Notes under the pieces: generated by a model
What the model was told of the DNA's origin: nothing
What the model saw: the letters and a program-made list of their open reading frames with translations, nothing else
Databases searched by the model: none
Program-made: the position numbers and the translations under genes
From: Cliona cf. orientalis
Lineage: Eukaryota > Porifera > Demospongiae > Clionaida > Clionaidae
Direction of reading: 5' to 3'
Assembly (NCBI GenBank): GCA_963930775.1
Contig: OZ005702.1
Span: 1,736,001 to 1,800,000, forward strand
Length of the DNA: 64,000 bases
Shown here: positions 57,801 through 64,000 of the stretch, one piece after another
Position numbering within the stretch: the first letter of the stretch is position 1
Layout of the letters: each line of letters begins with the position of its first letter

Positions 57801-60800
57801 ATGACCCCCCAGAGGTGACATACATTCAAGATCCCCTATTCGTGGTCGAATTGAGCCACGCTCAAATCAATGGGTCAGCCTTAGTGATTTATGATTTGGA
57901 CGCAGATAATCCCACTAAATTTGATAAGATCATCTGTACTGTTGAGAGACAACCAAGGTATGGACTCCTACAGAGGGACAGATTTGGGAAGAAAACAATC
58001 CGCACCAATGAGTTCACTAAGCTGGATGTTGAGAGGAACCGTCTCTTGTACAATCACACTTCTCTTGGTCACTACGAGGACAGTTTCACTTTCAAGGTCA
58101 CCGATGGAATTAATCCTCAGAATGAAACATATGAAGTCAGAATTATAATTTTGCCCGAAGAGATCTCCATAAGATTAAATAGAAACTTTAGTGTAGCAAG
58201 GGACCAACAAGTAGTGTTCAAGAGAGAAGATTTCGTCATTGATCATCCATTTCTCAGCACTGTTCCAGGGCATTTTTTTGTCACTCGACGGCCTACTAAT
58301 GGGGTTCTTTTGAATGCTGTAACCAATGAGAAGATTATTCACGGGTTCACAACTGGAGATCTCACCAATGAAGCCATTGTATATTATCAAAGAGTTAGGA
58401 ATGCTTTTAGTGATTCTTTTGAATTCATTTATGAATCTCTCCTACCAGAAGGATTGCAAAGACATAGTCGTCCAAAAACAGTTTTTATCCACATAATTAT
58501 AGTATTTGATATCACTAACATTGGGCTTGCTGTTCAGGAAGGACATGGACATAACATCACCACCCAAGAACTGAACATTTACACCTCTGACGAATTAGTT
58601 ACGATAAATGCTCAATTTAATATTACAGGGGCACCAAACCATGGATGTATCCTGGTGAATGACAACAATATCACAATGTTTAATCTCAGTGACCTTACAT
58701 CGGGGATAATCCATTATCAACATAATGATGAAGAAAGTCTTCAAGATTACTTTGAACTCAATGTTGTGGTTAGTTACTGTAATATGCAGTGTTATCAAGT
58801 ACAAATGGCTGATACCATAAAATTTAATATCACAGTCATTCCTGTCAATGATAATGCCCCCCAATTTGTCCAACACTCTTCCAGCTTGAACGCAGTCGAA
58901 CTTGGCTCTACACCCATCACAACTTTACTTTTCCGTGCCCATGATCCAGATAACAACCAGAGAGATGAGAGCATCATTTGGGTCCTTGAGTACACAACTC
59001 CCTACAATGGCTACATGTACTTGGACAGAGATCCTGGGAATAGAGATTTAGGGATAACCAGTTGGACAGAAGGAGACTTGAGAGCTGGCCGACTTCATTA
59101 CAGACATGATGAAGCTGATAAGCGATCAGATATGATGTACTATTGTATAAGTGATGGCTATCATAGCAGCAACATTGAGCAGACATTCATCAACCTATTT
59201 ACCACGTTCATGTCTAAGGCCACAGTAAACGAACCCTTTCGTGTCACTGAAGGCTACAATGCCACCATAACTACGAAATTTCTCAGTTACTCTACCTCAA
59301 ATAACGAGAGCTTGAAAGATGAACAGTTTCTGTACACTTTGCAGTCCCAGCCGCAACATGGCGATTTGGTACTCAGTGGGATTCACCTAGAACAAGGAGC
59401 AAATTTTACCCAAGAAGACCTTCTTAATGGCTTGCTGATCTATGTCCATGATGATAGCAATGATATATCGGATAATTTCCACTACAGCTTGTCTGTAGTT
59501 GACTTTGTTGATATGTTTAGAGAAAGTTATGAGTTTCAAGTCCTCATCGATCCTATAGACGATGATCCCCCTGTGGTGACAATCATTCAAGATCCCCTGT
59601 TTGTTGAGGAATTGAATAGAGTGGAAATCAATGACTCTGTTTTAGTCATCTATGATTTTGATTCAAATGACAGCATTGACTCTTACAAAAATATTACCAG
59701 TTTTATTGGCACCAATGTACGGCCTTCTCCAGAGAAACAAAATGTTTTCTGACAGTACAACTATGTTCACGAAGTATGATGTGATTCAAAATCAACTCTG
59801 GTACAATCATACCTCTGTCGGTCACTATGAGGATAGCTTCACGTTTACAATCAGTGATGGAGTGAATCTGCAGCAAGACACATACAATGTCAGCATTGTT
59901 ATTTTACCTGACTTGATACCCATAGAAGTATCCAGTATTGACGTCAATGAGGGTCAACAGACTAACTTAAAGAAAGAAAATTTCATGATCAATCATACCT
60001 ACCTTAATAGAGTTCCTGGATATTTCATCATCACTCAAGCACCTAAAACCGGCACCCTGAGGAATACCTTAACAAACAGGAATGAATTAGGTGAATTTAC
60101 TTTTGAAGATCTCAGTAATAGCTTGATTATTTATCAGCACAGTGGTGATGATAGCAATAATGACACATTTGGTTTCATTTATAAGACTGATGAGCCAATA
60201 AGACGAAGTTTGGAAGTGACAGTGTTTGTTCATATTCATGAAGTGAATCTCACAGTTATTAATACAGGATTTGCAGTTCAGGAGGGACAAAAGCATAACA
60301 TCACTACACAAGAGTTAAATGTTCACATTCCAGCCAGGTCAAGAAATTTTTGCTTCAACATCACCAAACTGCCTGAGCATGGTAATCTCTCAGTAAATAC
60401 CATCAAAAGCACTGAGAGAGGAAAGCAGCATTTTATCCTTGATGATCTTGATACAGGACACATACTTTATCAGAGAAATGATAGAAAGAGTCTGTCTGAC
60501 AGCTTTGAATTAACAGCCGCAGCGTTATACTTCAACGAAAGCAATCAAACCATCGAAGAATTTCAGATGACTTATTCGTTAAATTTCACCATTCTTCCAA
60601 TCAACAATGTGACCACTCAAGAGTTGGATATCCCTTTTCTCATTAATTCAACAAATATTAGCATCAATATTACCAGTCTACCCCGGTATGGTGACATTAT
60701 TGTAAGTACCATTTCCCAAACTGCAGTAGAATCAGATATTCATCTCAATAACCTTGCCATAGAACGGATATTCTATCGTTTAAATAATGATACGTGTGAG

Positions 60801-63608
60801 CAGGATAGTTTCATGTTTCAAGCCAGAATAGAATACTTTGACACAGCGAGTCAAATATTGAAACAGATTGATAGAACATTTGACATGATGATGATCATTG
60901 ATTTTTCCGATTTCAAAGAATTGAGACTCTCTCTTCCCCCCAACCCAAGAGCTCTCCACCTAGTAAATCTGATCAAGAAACCAGTCTGTGGTGATATTGT
61001 TGTGAGCACAATCAAAATTATTGATGGAGAGCAGTACTTCATCCAAATAGAGGATCTTACAACAACTCATGTCTTTTATCAGAAAAAACTTCATGATAAT
61101 TTTGAGTTTACAGCAGTAGTTGACTATTTCAATGAAAGCAGCAGAACTTGGGAAACATTCCAGATGGCCGAGTCATCATTCAATGTCACAATTCTTCCAT
61201 ATCCTCGCACTACCCAAGAGATTAGGATCCCCTTTCCGGCTAACTCAAGTAATATTCATATCAGCATTTTAAAGCCACCAATGTATGGTAATGTCATTAT
61301 CAGGATGAGTAAAGTTTTAGATGGAGATCTAGAGCAATGTTTATTTCTTAAAAATACAATAGCTGAACAGATTTTCTACGAAAATAATGGTGGTGAAAAT
61401 CTTTATGATAGTTTTGAGTTTACAGCCTTAACTGAGTACTTCAGTGCTGAAAGTCAAAGTTGGGAACGATTCGAAATAACTGAATCCGTCAATATTACAA
61501 TCAGTCTTCTCAATGACAATCCTCCTCAGTTCATTCGTAGTCCACAAGTACTCGATGCAGTTCAAGGTGGATCCACCCGACTTACTTCGTTGCTTTTCAG
61601 TGCAAATGATTCAGATAGAGACATGAGAGATGAGGACATTGTGTGGCAACTCCGCGGATCAACTCCTATCCAAGGTTACGTCTATCTTGATGTAGATCCT
61701 GGAAGGGGAGATCTTGGAGTAACCAACTGGACTGAAGGTGATCTTAGGGCAGGCCGACTCTACTACAGAGGTTATTCCAGTGAATCTTTGGATGTAATGA
61801 TATATGTAATCACTGATGGAGTTCATGTGAGCAAGGAAAGAGTTACTCAAGTGAAATTGGTTCCCATTCGTTTTGAATCCAAGGCCATGGCTAACCTTTT
61901 GCTTAACACAGAAGAAGATAATATCACCATCAATACTGACTATCTCAGTTATTGTGCTTCAAATGATAAAAGCTTGAGAGATAAGGATTTCATCTACACC
62001 TTGCATTCTCTACCTACACAGGGTAGTCTAGTACTAAATGGAAGAATCCTAAAAAATGGTAGCTCTTTCAACCAGCAAGACCTTCACAATGGCTCACTTA
62101 TCTATGTCTATGACCATGGCACTAACATCAAGGAAATTGATAATTTTCAATACAGTCTCTCTGTTGTCAATCGTGCCACAGCCAACAAGACTGTATTTCA
62201 GCTAGAAATCCAGCTTCTTTCTGCAGATCACGCTCCGGATCCACTAGTAATGACATCAAGTACTCAGATTGATCACCGCATGATTCCTTCAGATCACGTT
62301 CCAAATCCACTAGTAATGACATCAAGTACTCAGATTGATCACCGCATGATTCTTTCATCATCACATGCATTACCAAGGTCACTTGCTGAGACTCGGTCTA
62401 CTGCAATTCTTTTTGGTACAATGGTACCAGCAGTAGTCATCATAGCTGGTTTAATATTGCTAGCTTCATGCATCACTGTCATAGTTCTAAGACATCATCA
62501 TCACGAAGATTACCCTGAAAATGATCACATATATGATTATCCCGACATTCAACTGCTTCCTGTTCTTCCTGCCCCGCGAAATAAGCTAGAGTGTGCTACT
62601 GTCACAGATTCACCACAGATAGTGAACAGACGAAAGATTGCAACTGATGACAGTGGATGTTCTAGTAGCACAGATGTGGACAAGAGCTGTGTACATAATG
62701 ATACTATAGACAAAAGTAGTGGCAGCACAGCTGTAGCAGGTGAGATGGAACATGATGAAGCATGCACAGAATTCGAAGACAGTATAGGCATTCCAGTTCA
62801 AGAAAACGAAGCTTATAAACAATGCGGCACACCACTGTCGGGCCAGTCTGGCCACAATGCTGCCCCATCAGGTGGTCACCCAATGGAGTGTCCTAATACA
62901 GATCAAATTCCATTCCAAGTGAGTAGCACACCTGTTGACTCAGAAAGCACTGTGAGTCATTTAGATGCAGTAGCAAATACCAAAATAGATACAACCCCAA
63001 ATTGTAACCTTCCACCACGCTGTACATGTGTAGGTATAGAGACAATACCATTCTCTTTTGCACGTGACTCAAACCAGTTAGCTCCACAAAATGAGACTCC
63101 AACATCAATGCAGTGCACAGATGATTCACATGATCATGATCTTAAACTTCAGCAAACTATTCTGGATCCAAATGATGCATACTCTGATAGCACTCTGGAT
63201 CCAATTCAGTCAGGAAAATACGAAAATCAATCACTCACTGAACAGGTGCCGTACCCACACGACTTGAAATTTGGCAAAGAGACATCAGCAGAATCTATTG
63301 ACAGCATGGATGAATCAACGGCAAACGAAGGAGCTTCCATTGGATCGTGCAGTGCTGCACCTCAATGCAACTCATATGAACGCATAAGGGGATATGAAAG
63401 AATACATCACTGTGACATTGACTTACCTGAACACAGTAGATTAAGCTGCATTACACAGAGTGCAACCCCACATGGCAGCGTGGAGGAAGAGGGGCCCACA
63501 GAATCAAATCATTTGGGGTGCTCAATTCAAAGCATGAATGGATATGAGCAAGTATGTGGCTATGAAGTCATTCAACATTGTGACTTAAAATTGGAAGATT
63601 TGCAGTAA
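48869..63608 (+). CDS. CSPG4: Giant CSPG4-like transmembrane proteoglycan, two frameshifts
   Basis: Three exons: 48869-48941 (signal peptide, MGLRVIIILLIWCIVNCIS), 52821-55781, 55982-63608. About 3,550 residues if two +1 shifts are bridged (near 53545-53570 and 59698-59710); human CSPG4 has 2,322. Order: two laminin-G domains (about 25-180 and 205-370; GLLFLAAQWNHSGYLAAGL, FEGCIQHFKLNG), then many CSPG repeats (motifs such as FT--DL--G-I-Y-H, DSF-F-V-DG), a membrane span at about 3153-3178 (VVIIAGLILLASCITVIVL) and a 370-residue Ser/Asp-rich cytoplasmic tail with YERIRGYERIHHCDI repeats. CSPG4 binds collagen and growth factors at the cell surface. Unlike human CSPG4 the tail is long and lacks the QYWV PDZ end. 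The shifts fall at T/C-rich short runs; error or allele defect cannot be separated. Confidence 0.85.
49054..49255. mobile_element. MITE, 202 bp, CCGTAAAAGTT termini
   Basis: TA-flanked; left CCATAAAAGTTCTAATTACA, right complement ending TGTAATTACAACTTTTACGG, with ATTACAGCGCCA subterminal and several internal GCGCTATAATTAGAAC variants. Confidence 0.85.
50985..51080. repeat. Short tandem repeat, about 47-50 bp unit
   Basis: CAACTACAACTTATAC followed by GCGTTCTTGGCGGTTTTGCC or GCGTTCTTTGTGGCTTTATT, about two to three imperfect units in CSPG4-like intron 1. Confidence 0.65.
51788..51892. repeat. Hairpin repeat, about 100 bp
   Basis: GTTATACTACACCAACTTGTGGGATAAGCCATTACACCAC and its near-complement GTGGTGTAAATCGCTTATCCCACTCGTGCTTGTAGTATAAC; probable MITE. 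Confidence 0.75.
52000..52500 (+). pseudogene. Copied LamG + CSPG exon fragment in intron 1
   Basis: 52010-52160 resembles the laminin-G-2 coding stretch at 53330-53460 (CATCTTGGTGTTTC, CATTTTAATTTGTCTATTCC, CAATGGGTCC). 52230-52495 resembles a CSPG-repeat stretch at 56830-57110 (TTCTTTATCGAGCAGC, AGCATCTTGTATCAAAACGA, TCTGACATGGCCAATATCAC). The two are joined although 3.4 kb apart in the gene. Stops and missing splice sites make it non-coding. Confidence 0.8.
56728..62220 (+). repeat. Three tandem multi-CSPG blocks, about 1.75 kb each
   Basis: Blocks starting at about 56728 (VVNTGFEVKEG), 58510 (ITNIGLAVQEG) and 60250 (VINTGFAVQEG) repeat the same order of CSPG modules: NITTQELN, D--TG-I-YQ, NDNPP, W-L---PY-GYMYLD-D-G, NWTEGDLR--RLYYR, YLSY--SN--SL-DE-FIYT, DDDPP. 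The third block is longer, with extra roughly 90-residue modules (STNISINITSLPRYGDI, ALHLVNLIKKPVCGDI, SNIHISILKPPMYGNV). Domain-block amplification within one exon. Confidence 0.85.
62224..62361 (+). repeat. 69-bp in-frame tandem duplication in stalk
   Basis: DPLVMTSSTQIDHRMI and NPLVMTSSTQIDHRMI are encoded by adjacent, almost identical 69-bp units just before the membrane span of the CSPG4-like protein. Confidence 0.9.
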
Positions 63609-64000
63609 CTATTAGTAGCTAGCAACAAATTTATAATAATAAATATTATAGTTTGATGATCATGACATTGTGATATTATGTGCATGTTCACCTCACATGT
63701 TTAATTAATAGCTCTTCCCAATCTGAGAATTTGTTCCCTGAATTTCTCATTGATCAATATTATAGTAATTTTACATTTGATACATTTCGCTACAATCATG
63801 GGAATAATAAAATTAAGTATTGCTGCAGCCTTACTGTTGCCATGGTCAATGTACGCATGCGTAGTATACCACAATCCGATGGGCGTGGCCTTGTTACCAA
63901 GGGAACTTCCGCGGTGTGCTTTGAGGATGGCTTTGGCAAGCAGTCTCCGCTTTGAGAGGGCAAAGAAGGGCCCAAGCACGAGCAAGGCGCAAGCCATGCA
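63609..64000. other. CSPG4-like 3' region and window end
   Basis: AT-rich 3' flank with AATAATAAATATT shortly after the stop. From 63850 GC content rises, with a TACGCATGCGTA palindrome at 63853 and GGGCGTGGCCTTGTTACCAA; this may be the promoter or repeat belonging to whatever lies beyond the window. A 99-codon minus-strand frame (63997-63701) is open but unrecognised. Confidence 0.4.

Noticed and set aside
63701..63997. 99-codon minus-strand open frame starting MACALLVLGPFFALSKRR
   Set aside because: No recognisable family, no conserved motif, and it runs through AT-rich sequence; it may be a repeat.

Overview
The window is animal nuclear DNA, most likely from a demosponge. This is inferred from the gene content (CSPG4-like, Rab11-FIP, NAGA, NMRK, LARP6, mitochondrial EF-G2), GT-AG introns, single-exon genes lying inside introns of other genes, many short TIR elements and microsatellites, and a CARD/coiled-coil gene. 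The species cannot be fixed from the sequence alone.

Layout. 1-5 kb is a mosaic of gene fragments: a nucleoside-phosphorylase-fold gene with a frameshift, a broken copy of the 5' end of GFM2, a C-terminal fragment of ELP1, an AT-rich satellite, and a second phosphorylase copy that has expanded into a 100-bp tandem array. 5.74-7.03 kb is a 1.3-kb transposon remnant with TGTCAC termini, a CCGG target duplication and a decayed gypsy-type integrase zinc domain (Ginger-like). 7.1-14.1 kb is a complete 13-exon GFM2 gene with an antisense, intronless CARD-like/coiled-coil gene nested in intron 8. Next, on the minus strand, come an NNMT-type methyltransferase (14.3-15.0), a C9orf85-type zinc-ribbon protein (15.7-18.6) and nicotinamide riboside kinase (20.1-31.6, 7 exons with very long introns). 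LARP6 (32.3-33.8, plus) is divergent from NMRK. At 34.3-42.4 kb is an 8-exon gene combining C2, two IPT/TIG domains and a Rab11-FIP-type C-terminus. Convergent with it is an 11-exon alpha-N-acetylgalactosaminidase (42.9-48.0, minus). At 48.9-63.6 kb is a giant CSPG4-like membrane proteoglycan gene (about 3,550 residues) with two single-base frameshifts.

Most genes are housekeeping or trafficking genes with no operon-like relation; several pairs are divergent (NMRK/LARP6, NAGA/CSPG4-like) or convergent (FIP-like/NAGA). Two features link otherwise unrelated loci. One is a short motif, GGTAAAGGTCGTCA and close variants, recurring about eight times, often just upstream of start codons. The other is a set of GCGCATGCGC-type palindromes near several gene starts. 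Exons, phases and domains below were read by hand from splice signals and protein family knowledge; no alignment or database search was run.
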